Under the pieces are notes generated by a model that saw only the letters and a list, made by a program, of their open reading frames with translations, did not search any database and was not told where the DNA came from. A program made the translations under genes and the position numbers. A DNA stretch of 64,000 nucleotides, taken from Deltaproteobacteria bacterium. Its GTDB lineage: Bacteria > Myxococcota_A > UBA9042 > PHBI01. The first letter of the stretch is position 1, and every line of letters starts with the position of its first letter. This document shows positions 53,208 to 62,180 of the stretch, in pieces. The stretch spans positions 796,501 through 860,500 of the forward strand of contig JACKFA010000002.1 in assembly GCA_020632715.1 (NCBI GenBank), in the 5' to 3' direction.

Positions 53208-55139
53208 TCAGAAGCTCAGGATCTCGACGTTGAGCCAGAGCGGCATGCCGAACGTGACGTGCCCCTGGCCCTTGTCGCCGAACGTCCCCCCGAAGCCGAA
53301 GTTCACCCCGATCTCGAGCGACACCGGCGCCACGTCGTTCGCCCAGCGGAGCTGCCCCTTCGCGATGACGTCGAAGCCGAGCCCGCCGCTGTCCTGGAAG
53401 CGGAGGTCGAGCTTGGCGAGCGCCGACCCGCGGAGCTCGAGGTTCGTCCCCTCGATGCGCGTGAAGAGCACCCCCGCGCCGCCCGTGAGCTCCATGAACG
53501 AGCCGTAGCCGTCGACGCCCGCGCCGATGGCCCCCTCGAAGCCCCAGCCGTCCGTCAGGCGCTGGAGCCGCCCGCGGAGCGCCCACGCGAAGTCGTCCGA
53601 CTCCACGAACGAGAGCCGCCCGCCCACGCCGAGCCCGAACGCCCACTGCGGCGCCGTGTCCTTCAGGACGCCGTGCATCGCCTGCCAGAGGTCCGGCCGC
53701 TCCGTCCGCGTCTCGAACCCACCCGCGACGCGCTCGCGCAGGTCCTTCTCCTTCACACCGAGGAGGTAGCCGGCGTAGCGCGCGAGCACCACGCGGTCCG
53801 TCTCGCTCGACTGCGCCCCGCCGACGTAGATGGGGTCGCACTTCTTCTGCGACTGGCAGAGGACGAGCACGCGCGTGCCGATGGGGAGCTCGCGCCAGAG
53901 CCCCGCGAGCTCGGCGCCCGGCGTGTCCTGCGCCACCCGGAACGCCTGCGTCGGCGCCGACGTCGCGCGCCACTCGCCCGCCGGCCACTGGCAGAGGCCG
54001 CCCTGGACGCTCCGCACCTCCGACGCCGGCCCCGCCGGCATCGCCACCGCGCGCCCCGGGAGCGCGAGCACGCGCGGCGCCCCACCCGGCACGATCTGCA
54101 CGAGCGCCCACCCCTCGCGGTGGTCGAGCAGCGTCGCGGGCGTCCCCGGCTGGAGCACCGTCTTGTCCCGGTTCTCCCCCTCGAGCCAGAGCCACTTCCC
54201 GTTGTCGAGGAGCTCGTATTTGCCGGCGAGATCGGTCTCCTCGATGATCGAGGTCGACCACGTCGGCTGGCGGCACACGTGGTAGCCACCGAGCGGCTTG
54301 TCGACCGTGTACGACACCGTCCCCTTCGGGCTCATCGCCGCGGCCGCCGGGATGATGAACCACGTGAGGTCGTCGTCGAGCATGCGCGCCACGGCGACCA
54401 TCGTCCCGTCGGCGCTGACGCCCTCGCAGCGCGAGACGACCTCGCCCTTCTTCAGCCGGAACGGCTCGACCCCGCGCGGGACGACCTTCCCGAGGCGCGC
54501 GTCCATCGCGCCGTAGTTGCCGACGACGTCGTCGTCGAGCGTCATCGGGCGGCACGGCTCGTCGAAGTGCGCCATGTTGAAGGCCGCGCGGAAGACCTCG
54601 GGCGGCGGCGGCCCGTCACCCTCGCCCGGCATGCCGCGGACCACCTTCGGCGCGAACGTCACGCCGCTGTTCGCCTGGAACGTCCAGACCCCGCCGGCGA
54701 GCGTCCACTGGTCGGCCGTGCCGATGATGCGCGTCGTCGCCTCGGCGAGCGTCTCGAGGCGCGGCACGAGCACGACCTCCGCGACCGACGGGCGCTTCTC
54801 CTCGCCCTCCTTCTGCGCGAGCTCGCGCTCGAAGACGAGGGTGTTGTCGGGGAGGGCCTCGTCGCCGACCTTCGTGACGGCCGGGACGCAGACGCGCCCG
54901 GCGGGGCCCTCGCCCTCGAGGTCGACGTGGATGCGCTCGGCGGTGACCCAGGAGGTCAGGTTCTCGGCGTCCTTGTTGAAGGCGGAGACCTGGACGAGGC
55001 GCGTGTCGGAGACGCCGATGCAGACCCAGCCGAGCTCGTGGGGGCGCGGCGCGCGGGCGCCCGGCGGGGAGCCGGCGAGCGCCGCCATGGGCGCGAGGAG
55101 CGAGGCGACGAAGGCGACTCGGGGCAGGAGGCGGGTCAC
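53208..55139 (-). CDS. Exported protein with SH3-like and beta-barrel-like regions
   Basis: 643 residues. The signal peptide (about 1-22) ends MAALA. The N-terminal half contains unusual beta segments (WVCIGVSDTRLVQVSAFNKD, VVGNYGAMDARLGKVV). An SH3b-like stretch (NRDKTVLQPGTPATLLDHRE) lies near the middle. The last 180 residues have outer-membrane barrel strands (FEGAIGAGVDGYGSFMELTG, EIGVNFGFGGTFGDKGQGHV) ending NVEILSF. No known family fits the whole. Upstream GGAG is 10 nt before the GTG. It pairs with the small barrel gene downstream. Confidence 0.8.
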   Translation of the reverse strand: MTRLLPRVAFVASLLAPMAALAGSPPGARAPRPHELGWVCIGVSDTRLVQVSAFNKDAENLTSWVTAERIHVDLEGEGPAGRVCVPAVTKVGDEALPDNTLVFERELAQKEGEEKRPSVAEVVLVPRLETLAEATTRIIGTADQWTLAGGVWTFQANSGVTFAPKVVRGMPGEGDGPPPPEVFRAAFNMAHFDEPCRPMTLDDDVVGNYGAMDARLGKVVPRGVEPFRLKKGEVVSRCEGVSADGTMVAVARMLDDDLTWFIIPAAAAMSPKGTVSYTVDKPLGGYHVCRQPTWSTSIIEETDLAGKYELLDNGKWLWLEGENRDKTVLQPGTPATLLDHREGWALVQIVPGGAPRVLALPGRAVAMPAGPASEVRSVQGGLCQWPAGEWRATSAPTQAFRVAQDTPGAELAGLWRELPIGTRVLVLCQSQKKCDPIYVGGAQSSETDRVVLARYAGYLLGVKEKDLRERVAGGFETRTERPDLWQAMHGVLKDTAPQWAFGLGVGGRLSFVESDDFAWALRGRLQRLTDGWGFEGAIGAGVDGYGSFMELTGGAGVLFTRIEGTNLELRGSALAKLDLRFQDSGGLGFDVIAKGQLRWANDVAPVSLEIGVNFGFGGTFGDKGQGHVTFGMPLWLNVEILSF

Positions 55140-55388
55140 GATGGGGGGGCTCCTTGTCGTCCGGACCTGGCGGTGCTTACCGCGGTGGGGGCGAGGCGGC
55201 AAACAAACTCTGGCGGCCGCGGGGCCGCCTGCGCGGTGGAAACCCGCGGGGTTCGTGGGGGATTTCGGCGCCTCGGCGGGCGTCGTATGGTATGGCCTCG
55301 CGGCCGGCCGCCGGGCGGTCGGCGCGCGTTCACGTCGCGAGCATCGTTGCGCGCGCGTGCTGCGGTTGATCACCGGCGGAGCGAGCGG

Positions 55389-55925
55389 ATGGGGAAGGCA
55401 GTGGCGGCCACCGTGGCGGCGATGCTCGTCGCGACGGCCAGCAGCGCGGGCGCGCGGGAGCTCCCCGAGAACGCCATCACGCTCGAGCCGCTCGCGCTCG
55501 TGTTCACGCGGACGATCGTCGTCGAGTACGAGCGCGTGCTGTCACCGACGTTCTCGCTCTTCATCGCGCCGTCGTTCACCTTCGACTCGGTCGACACCGA
55601 CGACCTGACGGCCTCGTTCCTCGCCGTCGGCGGCGGCCTCGGCGCCCGCGCGTACCTGCTCGACGACGCGCCGACAGGGCTCTTCGTGTCCGCGATGTTC
55701 CAGGTGGCGTGGGCCACCGCCGAGCGCGACGGCGCGAAGAGCGACGGCGTCGGCTTCGCGGTCGCCGGTCACCTGGGCTACGCCTGGGTCCTCGGCGGGG
55801 TCGTCGCCGTGTCCGTCGGGCTCGGCGCCGCCTGGTACGACATGAGCCTCACGCTCCCCGACGGCGACGTGGGCGTGAGCGGGCTCTACCCGGCCGCGCG
55901 AGCCGCCATCGGCATCGGCTTCTGA
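55389..55925 (+). CDS. Small outer-membrane beta-barrel protein
   Basis: 178 residues with a signal peptide (1-21, ending SSAGA) and about eight amphipathic strands ending in the aromatic GIGF, like OmpW/OmpX-size barrels. GGAG precedes the ATG by 8 nt. It is divergent from the gene at 53208 and next to the LysR gene. Its ligand is unknown. Confidence 0.85.
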   Translation: MGKAVAATVAAMLVATASSAGARELPENAITLEPLALVFTRTIVVEYERVLSPTFSLFIAPSFTFDSVDTDDLTASFLAVGGGLGARAYLLDDAPTGLFVSAMFQVAWATAERDGAKSDGVGFAVAGHLGYAWVLGGVVAVSVGLGAAWYDMSLTLPDGDVGVSGLYPAARAAIGIGF

Positions 55926-55949
55926 GCTGACGCGGGCATGGGCGGCCCC

Positions 55950-55986
55950 TTGACGCGTGAAAGGGTCGGGGCCCATCGTTTCACGC
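55950..55986 (+). promoter_or_regulatory. Promoter/operator before the LysR gene
   Basis: GCGTGAAA (55955-55962) and TTTCACGC (55979-55986) form a perfect 8-bp inverted repeat with 16 nt between, directly upstream of the LysR ATG at 55988. TTGACG (55950-55955) could be a -35; the -10 (CATCGT) is weak. LysR proteins usually bind such dyads and regulate themselves. Confidence 0.5.
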
Positions 55987-55987
55987 C

Positions 55988-56983
55988 ATGGAAGCCTCCG
56001 ACCTCGCGCTCCTCCTCTCCCTCGACGCGCTCCTCCAGGAGAGCAGCGTCAGCGGCGCCGCGCGCCGCGTCGGGCTCTCGACCCCGGCGATGAGCCACGC
56101 GCTCGCGCGGGTCCGCGAGCGCCTCGGCGACGAGCTCCTCGTGCGGTCCGGGCGCGGGATGCTGCTCACGCCGCGCGCCGTCGAGCTCGCGCCGCTCGTC
56201 GCCCAGGTCGTCGCGGACGCCCGGCGCGTGTTCGAGCCGCAGCGGCCGTTCGTCCCGAGCGAGCTCGCGCGGACCTTCGTCGTCCACGCCTCGGACTACG
56301 TGCTCTCCGTCGTGGGCGGGGCCGTCGACCGCCTCCTCCGCGAGGCGGCGCCCGGGGTCTCGGTCCAGTTCGTGCCGAACACGCCCGACGACGCGGCGCT
56401 CCTCCGCGACCAGGGCTCCGACCTCGCCGTCGGGATCTACGGCGCGCTCCCGCAGGAGATGCGGAGCCGCCAGCTCCTGACGGACCGCTTCGTGTGCGTC
56501 CTGCGCGCCGGGCACCCGGCCGCGGCGGAGCCCCTCACGCTCGAGCGCTACGTCGCCCTCCGGCACGTGCAGGTCGCGCCGCGTGGGCAGCCCGGCGGCT
56601 ACGTGGACGACGTGCTCCGCGAGGCGGGGCTCTCCCGCGCGGTCGCGCGCGCCGTGCCCTACTTCCTGACGGCGCTCCAGCTCGCCGCGGAGACGGACTA
56701 CGTGCTCACGGTCTCGGAGCGGATCGCGACGCGCCACGCGGAGGCGCTCGGGCTCGTGGTGCGCGAGGCGCCGCTCCCGCTCCGGCCCTACGCGCTCAGC
56801 CTCGTGTGGCACCCCCGGGTCGACGGGGACGCGGGCCACCGTTTCCTCCGCGACGTGTTCGTGCGGGCGTCCGGCGAGGCCGCCGCGGAGCGGCACGAGG
56901 CGCCGCGGACGCGCCTCGACCCGACGGACCCGACGTCGGGCGAGACGCGGAAGCGCGCCCGGAGGCGGCCGACCCGCGGATAG
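55988..56983 (+). CDS. LysR-family transcriptional regulator
   Basis: 331 residues. The N-terminal helix-turn-helix (LLLSLDALLQESSVSGAARR then LSTPAMSHALARVRERLGDE) is classic LysR. The C-terminal domain has the periplasmic-binding-protein fold (FVVHASDYVLSVVGGAVDRL, FVCVLRAGHPAAAEPLTL). The tail is Arg/Thr-rich. The inverted repeat before its start is a likely autoregulatory site. It is transcribed in the same direction as the following DJ-1/MBL/reductase genes, 121 bp upstream of them, and may control them. Confidence 0.93.
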   Translation: MEASDLALLLSLDALLQESSVSGAARRVGLSTPAMSHALARVRERLGDELLVRSGRGMLLTPRAVELAPLVAQVVADARRVFEPQRPFVPSELARTFVVHASDYVLSVVGGAVDRLLREAAPGVSVQFVPNTPDDAALLRDQGSDLAVGIYGALPQEMRSRQLLTDRFVCVLRAGHPAAAEPLTLERYVALRHVQVAPRGQPGGYVDDVLREAGLSRAVARAVPYFLTALQLAAETDYVLTVSERIATRHAEALGLVVREAPLPLRPYALSLVWHPRVDGDAGHRFLRDVFVRASGEAAAERHEAPRTRLDPTDPTSGETRKRARRRPTRG

Positions 56984-57104
56984 TTGCACGGTATGGAGCG
57001 ACGAGTTCGATTCACCCGCGTTGTCTGCATGTGATCAGGCGCCGATGGTCGTTCGCGCGAGGACAGCCCGTCCTCGTCCCCGATCCCGAGCAGGAGCGAG
57101 CGAC

Positions 57105-57875
57105 ATGAGCCTGAGAGACGCGAACCCCTCGAACCCGGCCCGCCCGAAGCGGGTCGCCCTCGTCATCGCGAACCCGGCGACCTCGACCACGACCGGCTGG
57201 CCCGTCGGCTTCTGGTGGTCGGAGCTGACGCACCCGTACGCGGAGTTCCGTGAGGCGGGCTACGAGGTCGAGGTCTTCAGCCCCGCTGGCGGCGCGTGCG
57301 AGGCCGACGCGATGAGCGACCCGCGCGACGCGAGCGGCTACTCCGCGACCGATCTCGTCAGCATGGGCTTCATCCACACGCCCGCCCTCGCGGCGCTCGT
57401 CGCGGACACGCCGCCCGTCGCGGCCATCGACGTCGACCGCTTCGACGCCATCGTGGTCGCGGGCGGCCAGGCGCCGATGTTCTCCTTCGAGGACGCGACC
57501 GACCTCCACGCGAAGTTCGCCGCCTTCTACGAGGCCGGGAAGGTCGCGTGCGCGCTCTGCCACGGCACGGCGGTGCTCCGCTACGCGCGCCTCTCGAGCG
57601 GGGAGCCGCTCGTCCGCGGGAAGACGGTCACTGGCTTCGCGAACGTCGAGGAGGACTTCGCCGACGAGGCCGTCTGGGGCATGGGGGCGATGCCGCGCGG
57701 CCGCCACCTGATGCCGTGGCGCGTCGAGGACGCGCTCCGCGAGCTCGGCGCGAACTACGTGCAGGCCGGCCTCTGGCGGAGCTTCGCCGTGCGCGACGGG
57801 AACCTCGTCACCGGGCAGCAGAACTTCTCGGGCGCCGAGACCGCGCGCCTCGTCATCGAGACCCTCGGCCGCTGA
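57105..57875 (+). CDS. DJ-1/PfpI superfamily protein (Hsp31-like)
   Basis: 256 residues. The nucleophile elbow CALCHGTAVL (Cys152, His153) and conserved Glu40 in WWSELTHPY match the class I glutamine-amidotransferase-like DJ-1 group. Members act as glyoxalases, deglycases or chaperones against reactive carbonyls. The ATG at 57105 with AGGAG upstream was chosen over the longer frame from 57021. It is 25 bp upstream of the MBL gene and part of the LysR-linked group. Confidence 0.92.
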   Translation: MSLRDANPSNPARPKRVALVIANPATSTTTGWPVGFWWSELTHPYAEFREAGYEVEVFSPAGGACEADAMSDPRDASGYSATDLVSMGFIHTPALAALVADTPPVAAIDVDRFDAIVVAGGQAPMFSFEDATDLHAKFAAFYEAGKVACALCHGTAVLRYARLSSGEPLVRGKTVTGFANVEEDFADEAVWGMGAMPRGRHLMPWRVEDALRELGANYVQAGLWRSFAVRDGNLVTGQQNFSGAETARLVIETLGR

Positions 57876-57900
57876 GCCAGCCACGGAGGAGGCAACACCA

Positions 57901-58805
57901 TGACCGCGACCTCGTTCGAGCGCGGCCTCGGGCTCGCCCCGGGCGTCACGCTGCACCGCTTCGTCCACCCGTACTTCGACGCCAACGCCTGGCTCGTCGC
58001 GAACGACGCGCACGCCGTGCTCATCGACACGGCGAGCAACGGCGACGAGGACGGCGCCCGCGTCGCCGACTTCGTGGCGCGCTCCGGCCGCGCCCTCTTC
58101 GCCGTCATCGTCTCGCACGGCCACCCCGACGTCTTCTTCGGGGTGAACGCCCTCCGCGCGCGCTTCCCGGCCGCGCGCTTCCTCGTCGCGCGCCCCGAGA
58201 TCGCCGACGACGTCGTGGCCATGGCCGACACGATGGAGCGCTACGGGATGCTGCCGTCGCCGGCTCTCTCGCCGACGAACCTCGACTACCGGGCCCTCTT
58301 CGAGGTGATGCCGCCCGAGGGCGTCACGCTCCCGGGGAGCGCGTCCGTGACGCTCCGGCCCTGGGTCACGAGCGCGCCGTCCGAGTTCACCCGCCTCACG
58401 TGCCTCTGGATGGAGGCGGCACAGACGCTCTTCGCGTCGGACCTCGCGTACAACCACGTCCACGCCTGGGCCGGGCTCGGGGTGGACCGCGCAGCGCTCG
58501 TGAGCTGGCTCGGCCTCCTCGACGAGCTCATCGCGGCCCACCCGGGGCCGGAGATCCGGGTCATCACCGGGCACGGGCCGGCCACGGACGGGAACGTGCT
58601 CCTCGCGCAGCGCGCCTATGTGGGCGATCTGCTCGCGCTCCTCGACGCGGGCGTCCGCGGGGAGGCCCTCGAGGCGCGCATGGCGGCCCGCTACCCCGGG
58701 CACGCGGGGACCGGCTTCCAGCTCCACATGACGGGGACCAACCCGGCCTGGGAGGCGCTCGCCGCGCCGCGACCCGCCCACGAGCCCTCACAGGAGACAG
58801 CATGA
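57901..58805 (+). CDS. MBL-fold hydrolase
   Basis: 301 residues. The metal site SHGHPDVFFG (H73, H75, D77) lacks the usual His right after Asp (HxHxDH), with Val in its place; further His candidates are in VITGHGPATD. Such variants occur in glyoxalase II-like and quorum-quenching hydrolases. GGAGGAGG-type ribosome binding site. Its TGA overlaps the reductase ATG (ATGA). With DJ-1 upstream, a role in thioester or ester detoxification is a reasonable guess. Confidence 0.88.
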
Positions 58806-59440
58806 TGAAGATCGCGTTCATCGGCGCCGGGAACGTCGGCGCCGCCCTCGCCACGCGCCTCGCCGAGGCCGGCCACGACGTCGTCCTCGCCGAGTCGCGC
58901 GAGGCGTCGGAGAGCGTGGCCGCGGCCCTCGCGCGGTCGCCGCGCCTCCGCGCGCTCCCGGTCGCCGACGCCGTCGCCGCCGCCGAGATCGTGTTCCTCG
59001 CGACCCCCTTCCCCGCGAACGAGGGGCTCCTCCCGCCGCTCGCGGAGGCGCTCGCCGGGAAGGTCCTCGTCGACTGCACGAACCCCGTCGGCCCCGGGCT
59101 CACGCACGGCCTCCGGAGCGAGCGCGCGGGGAGCGAGCTCGTGCAGGCGCTCGTCCCCGGGGCCTCCGTCGTGAAGGCGTTCAGCATCTACGGCTTCGAG
59201 AACCTCGCGGACGCGGCCTACCCCGGCTACGGCGTGCTCCCGGCGATGCTCTTCTGCGGGGACGACGCGGGCGCGAAGGCGCGCGTGGCCGAGCTCATCG
59301 GCGACGTCGGCTTCGAGCCGGTGGACGTCGGCGGGCTCGTGCAGGCGCTCCACCTCGAGCACATGACGCTGCTCTGGGTGCGCCTGGTGCGCGCCGGGCG
59401 GGGCTCGCCGGGCCTCGTCTGGGCGGCGCTCCGGCGCTGA
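58802..59440 (+). CDS. NADP-dependent oxidoreductase, F420/NADPH reductase-like
   Basis: 212 residues. The nucleotide-binding start KIAFIGAGNVGAALATRLAE (GxGNxG) and VDCTNPVGPGLTHGL, VVKAFSIYGFENLADA match the NADPH-dependent F420 reductase family. Many bacterial relatives use other substrates. AGGAGAC ribosome binding site and a 4-nt overlap with the MBL gene. It ends the LysR-linked group and converges on DUF3501. Confidence 0.9.
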   Translation: MMKIAFIGAGNVGAALATRLAEAGHDVVLAESREASESVAAALARSPRLRALPVADAVAAAEIVFLATPFPANEGLLPPLAEALAGKVLVDCTNPVGPGLTHGLRSERAGSELVQALVPGASVVKAFSIYGFENLADAAYPGYGVLPAMLFCGDDAGAKARVAELIGDVGFEPVDVGGLVQALHLEHMTLLWVRLVRAGRGSPGLVWAALRR

Positions 59441-59465
59441 CGCGCGTCGCTCATGACGCGGCGCG

Positions 59466-60020
59466 TCATGAGCCCAGGTCGGCCTCGAGCGCGGCGCGCT
59501 GCGCGTCGGTGAGGCGCGCCTCGACGGGGTGTCCCTCCCAGTCGCAGCCGACCGCGACGGGCGTCTCGCCGCCGGTGTCGAAGACCATGTAGTGCACCGA
59601 CGAGAGCTTGTCGTCGGCGATCTGGCGGCGGTCGTAGCGGGCGTGGACGCGCCGCCCGCCCGGGAGCTCGGCGAAGACGTGGTCGACGAGGGGCTTCCAG
59701 CGGGCGAGCTTGTCCTTCCGCTCGACGGGGTCGGGGATCTCGATGAGCAGCGTGAAGCCGAGCTCGCCGTCGCCGCCGATGAGCTCGTTGTACGTGTCGA
59801 TCTCGTGCTGGATGTCCGCCTCGCGCACGATGCGCTCCGCGCGCATCATCTCCTGCACCTGGTAGGCGACCGTCTCGTGGTTCTCGAAGAGGAACGTGAG
59901 CTCGTCGCCCGCGTGCACGCGGCGGGCGCTCTTCACGGCCATCACGCGCTCGCGCAGGGCGGGGCGGCGCTCCTCGTAGGTGACGTAGTCGACGATGTCC
60001 TGGCGCTGGACCTTCCTCAT
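59466..60020 (-). CDS. DUF3501-family protein
   Basis: 184 residues. The pattern RKVQRQDIVDYVTYEERRPA, LFENHETVAYQVQEMMRAER, EIDTYNELIGG and HARYDRRQIADDKLSSVHYM is typical of DUF3501. No catalytic motif is established. It overlaps the Fe-S oxidoreductase gene by 4 nt (ATGA) and is found with rubrerythrin genes in other genomes, so it probably helps the same redox process. Confidence 0.92.
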   Translation of the reverse strand: MRKVQRQDIVDYVTYEERRPALRERVMAVKSARRVHAGDELTFLFENHETVAYQVQEMMRAERIVREADIQHEIDTYNELIGGDGELGFTLLIEIPDPVERKDKLARWKPLVDHVFAELPGGRRVHARYDRRQIADDKLSSVHYMVFDTGGETPVAVGCDWEGHPVEARLTDAQRAALEADLGS

Positions 60021-61399
60021 GGCTTCTCTCCCTGCTCGCCCGCCTCGGGCGCGGGCTTCGGCGCGACGGGGCCGCCGCCCGGGAAGGCGTCCCCGCGGTA
60101 GGCCGCCGCGAGGATCGACATCGGGTGCATGGGCTTCACGCCCGCGTGCTGCTGGAACTGGAGCGCCGCGAGGGGGCAGTCCGTCGCCCAGACCTCGACC
60201 GCCTGGTCCTTCATGCCGGTGAACGCCTTCTGGCCGACGCGGATCGAGGTCTCGAAGCCCTCGACCTTCATCGCGTAGGTGCCGTCGTGGCCGCAGCACT
60301 CGATGACCGTGCCGGGCACGACGCCGGGGATCTTCCTCAAGAGATCCCGCCCCTTGAAGCCGACCGCCTGCGCGCGCAGGTGGCACGGCGCGTGGTAGGC
60401 GACCTTCGCGTGCGGCGACGACTTGAAGTCGGTCGAGAAGCGCGGCTCGTTCCGGAGCGACCAGAGGAGCTCCCCCGGGTCGACGACGGCGGCGGCGACC
60501 TTCTCGGCGCGCGCCTTGTCGGCCGGCGCGACGAGCTCGGGATACTCGCGGCGGAGCATCATCGAGCAGGTGGGGTTGATGGCGGCGACCTTGGCGCCGG
60601 CGTCGACGTAGGGCTCGAGGCGGTCGAGGTTCCGCGTCGCGTGCTTCCGGAAGGCGTCGAGGTCGCCGCTCTCCCAGGCGGGCATGCCGCAGCACTCGAG
60701 GCCCTTCACGCAGCGCACGTCGACGCCGTTCTTCTCGAGCACCTCCACCGTGTCGCGGCCGATCTGCGGCTCGTTGTGCTGCACGTAGCAGGTCTGGAAG
60801 AGGGCGACCTCGCCGCCGGGCGGGCCGAGCTTCCCGGCCTTCTTCGCCCAGTGCTCGAAGGTCTTCCGGGCGAAGCTCGGGAGGAGCTTCTTCCGGTGCA
60901 CGCCGAGCACCTTCTCCATGAACCAGCGGTGGACGGCCACGCGGTTCATGACGTTCGCCACGCCGAGGCTCGCGCGCGCGAACTTCGCGGTGCCGTCGGG
61001 GTTCCCGAGGATCCTGTCGCGGAGGCGGATCCCCTTCTTCTTCGCGTGGACGGCGCGGTGGCGGGCGACGAGCTTCGGGAAGTCGAGCTGGAACTCGTGC
61101 TGGTCGCGCGGGGTGTAGGGGCACTGCACCTCGCAGAGCTTGCACTGGAAGCAGGCGTCCATGACGTCCTGCGTCTCGGCGGGCGCGAGCTTCTTGACGT
61201 CGCCGTCGTGCCGCTCGTCGATGTGCGCGAAGAGCTTCGGGAAGCTGTCGCAGTATTTGAAGCACATGCGGCAGCCGTGGCAGACCTCGAAGACGCGCTT
61301 CGTCTCCTCGTCGAGGAGCGCCTCGTCCCAGTAGACGGGGTCGTTCGGGTCGTAGGAGAGGCCCTTCGTGGGCTGGTAGCTGATCTTGCCGTCGCTCAC
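60017..61399 (-). CDS. Iron-sulfur oxidoreductase with two CCG domains (HdrD/GlpC-like)
   Basis: 460 residues. Two 4Fe-4S motifs (CHGCRMCFKYCDSFP and CFQCKLCEVQCPYTP) are followed by two CCG-type domains (CYVQHNEPQIGRD with LECCGMPAW, and YHAPCHLRAQA with VIECCGHDGTYAM), as in heterodisulfide reductase HdrD or GlpC. It transfers electrons to a disulfide or other acceptor. GTG at 61399 with AGGAGGAG upstream. It is coupled to DUF3501 and lies 243 bp downstream of rubrerythrin on the same strand. Confidence 0.92.
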   Translation of the reverse strand: MSDGKISYQPTKGLSYDPNDPVYWDEALLDEETKRVFEVCHGCRMCFKYCDSFPKLFAHIDERHDGDVKKLAPAETQDVMDACFQCKLCEVQCPYTPRDQHEFQLDFPKLVARHRAVHAKKKGIRLRDRILGNPDGTAKFARASLGVANVMNRVAVHRWFMEKVLGVHRKKLLPSFARKTFEHWAKKAGKLGPPGGEVALFQTCYVQHNEPQIGRDTVEVLEKNGVDVRCVKGLECCGMPAWESGDLDAFRKHATRNLDRLEPYVDAGAKVAAINPTCSMMLRREYPELVAPADKARAEKVAAAVVDPGELLWSLRNEPRFSTDFKSSPHAKVAYHAPCHLRAQAVGFKGRDLLRKIPGVVPGTVIECCGHDGTYAMKVEGFETSIRVGQKAFTGMKDQAVEVWATDCPLAALQFQQHAGVKPMHPMSILAAAYRGDAFPGGGPVAPKPAPEAGEQGEKP

Positions 61400-61456
61400 C
61401 GGGGCTCCTCCTGGGCTCTGAGCGTGCTGGGCTCGAGCGGCTCGCTCGGAACGTGA

Positions 61457-61547
61457 CCACGGAGACACGGAGACACGGAGACAGCAGCAGGGAGAGGGCG
61501 ATCACCGTGCCCTCTCCGTGCTCCTCCGTGTCTCCGTGTCTCCGTGG
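61457..61547. repeat. Perfect long inverted repeat of the GGAGACACGGAG family (locus 4)
   Basis: A 24-nt arm at 61457-61480 is the exact reverse complement of 61524-61547. An inner pair GGAGAGGGC (61491-61499) and GCCCTCTCC (61509-61517) extends the hairpin. It lies between rubrerythrin and the Fe-S oxidoreductase start. Confidence 0.85.
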
Positions 61548-61642
61548 TTCGCTCCATCATGATCCCGCGCGGCCGTGGATCTCGAGCCACGCACGGATCG
61601 CGCGGGGCGTTCGCTCCTTCGTGAGCCCGCGAGCCGACGAGG

Positions 61643-62062
61643 TCAGGAGATGTCGTCGAGCAGGCGCTGGAAGCGGCCCGCGTGCGACTTCTCCGCCTTG
61701 GCGAGCGTCTCGAACCAGTCGGCGATCTCGCCGAAGCCCTCGTCGCGCGCCGTCTTCGCCATGCCCGGGTACATGTCGGTGTACTCGTGCGTCTCGCCGG
61801 CCACCGCCGCCGCGAGGTTCAGCGCCGTGTCGCCGATCGGGAGGCCCGTCGCCGGGTCGCCGATCGACTTCATGTAGTCGAGGTGGCCGTGCGCGTGGCC
61901 CGTCTCGCCCTCCGCCGTCTCGCGGAAGTTCGACGCGATCTCGGGGTAGCCCTCGATGTCCGCCACCTTCGCGAAGTAGAGGTAGCGGCGGTTCGCCTGC
62001 GACTCGCCAGCGAACGCGTCCTTCAGGTTGTCGTGGGTCTTGCTGCCCTTCAGCTGCGCCAT
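61643..62062 (-). CDS. Rubrerythrin (diiron, without rubredoxin domain)
   Basis: 139 residues. A four-helix ferritin-like diiron site: E20, E53xxH56, E90-T-H-E93 and E124xxH127. The C-terminal rubredoxin domain of classical rubrerythrin is absent, so the protein needs an external electron donor; the neighbouring Fe-S oxidoreductase and DUF3501 are candidates. It reduces hydrogen peroxide or protects from oxidative stress. GGAGGATCCC precedes the ATG. Confidence 0.95.
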   Translation of the reverse strand: MAQLKGSKTHDNLKDAFAGESQANRRYLYFAKVADIEGYPEIASNFRETAEGETGHAHGHLDYMKSIGDPATGLPIGDTALNLAAAVAGETHEYTDMYPGMAKTARDEGFGEIADWFETLAKAEKSHAGRFQRLLDDIS

Positions 62063-62180
62063 GGGATCCTCCGTGATCTCTGTCGTGTCGGGTGCCCGCC
62101 CAGAGGCGGGCGATGCGAGACTCTAGCCCGCTCCCTCGGCGCCGTCACCCCGCCGGACCCGACGACCCGCCGCGCGCACG

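Noticed and set aside
53058..55388. Very long plus-strand open frame opposite two real exported-protein genes
   Set aside because: It is a high-GC antisense artefact; only its last part from 55389 has a signal peptide and ribosome binding site.
57001..57020. GTTCGATTC, similar to a tRNA T-loop
   Set aside because: The flanking bases cannot form a T-arm or the rest of a cloverleaf.
60017..61399. Fe-S oxidoreductase as a selenoprotein because SelB is in the window
   Set aside because: Both CCG motifs contain normal cysteine codons and no internal UGA is present.
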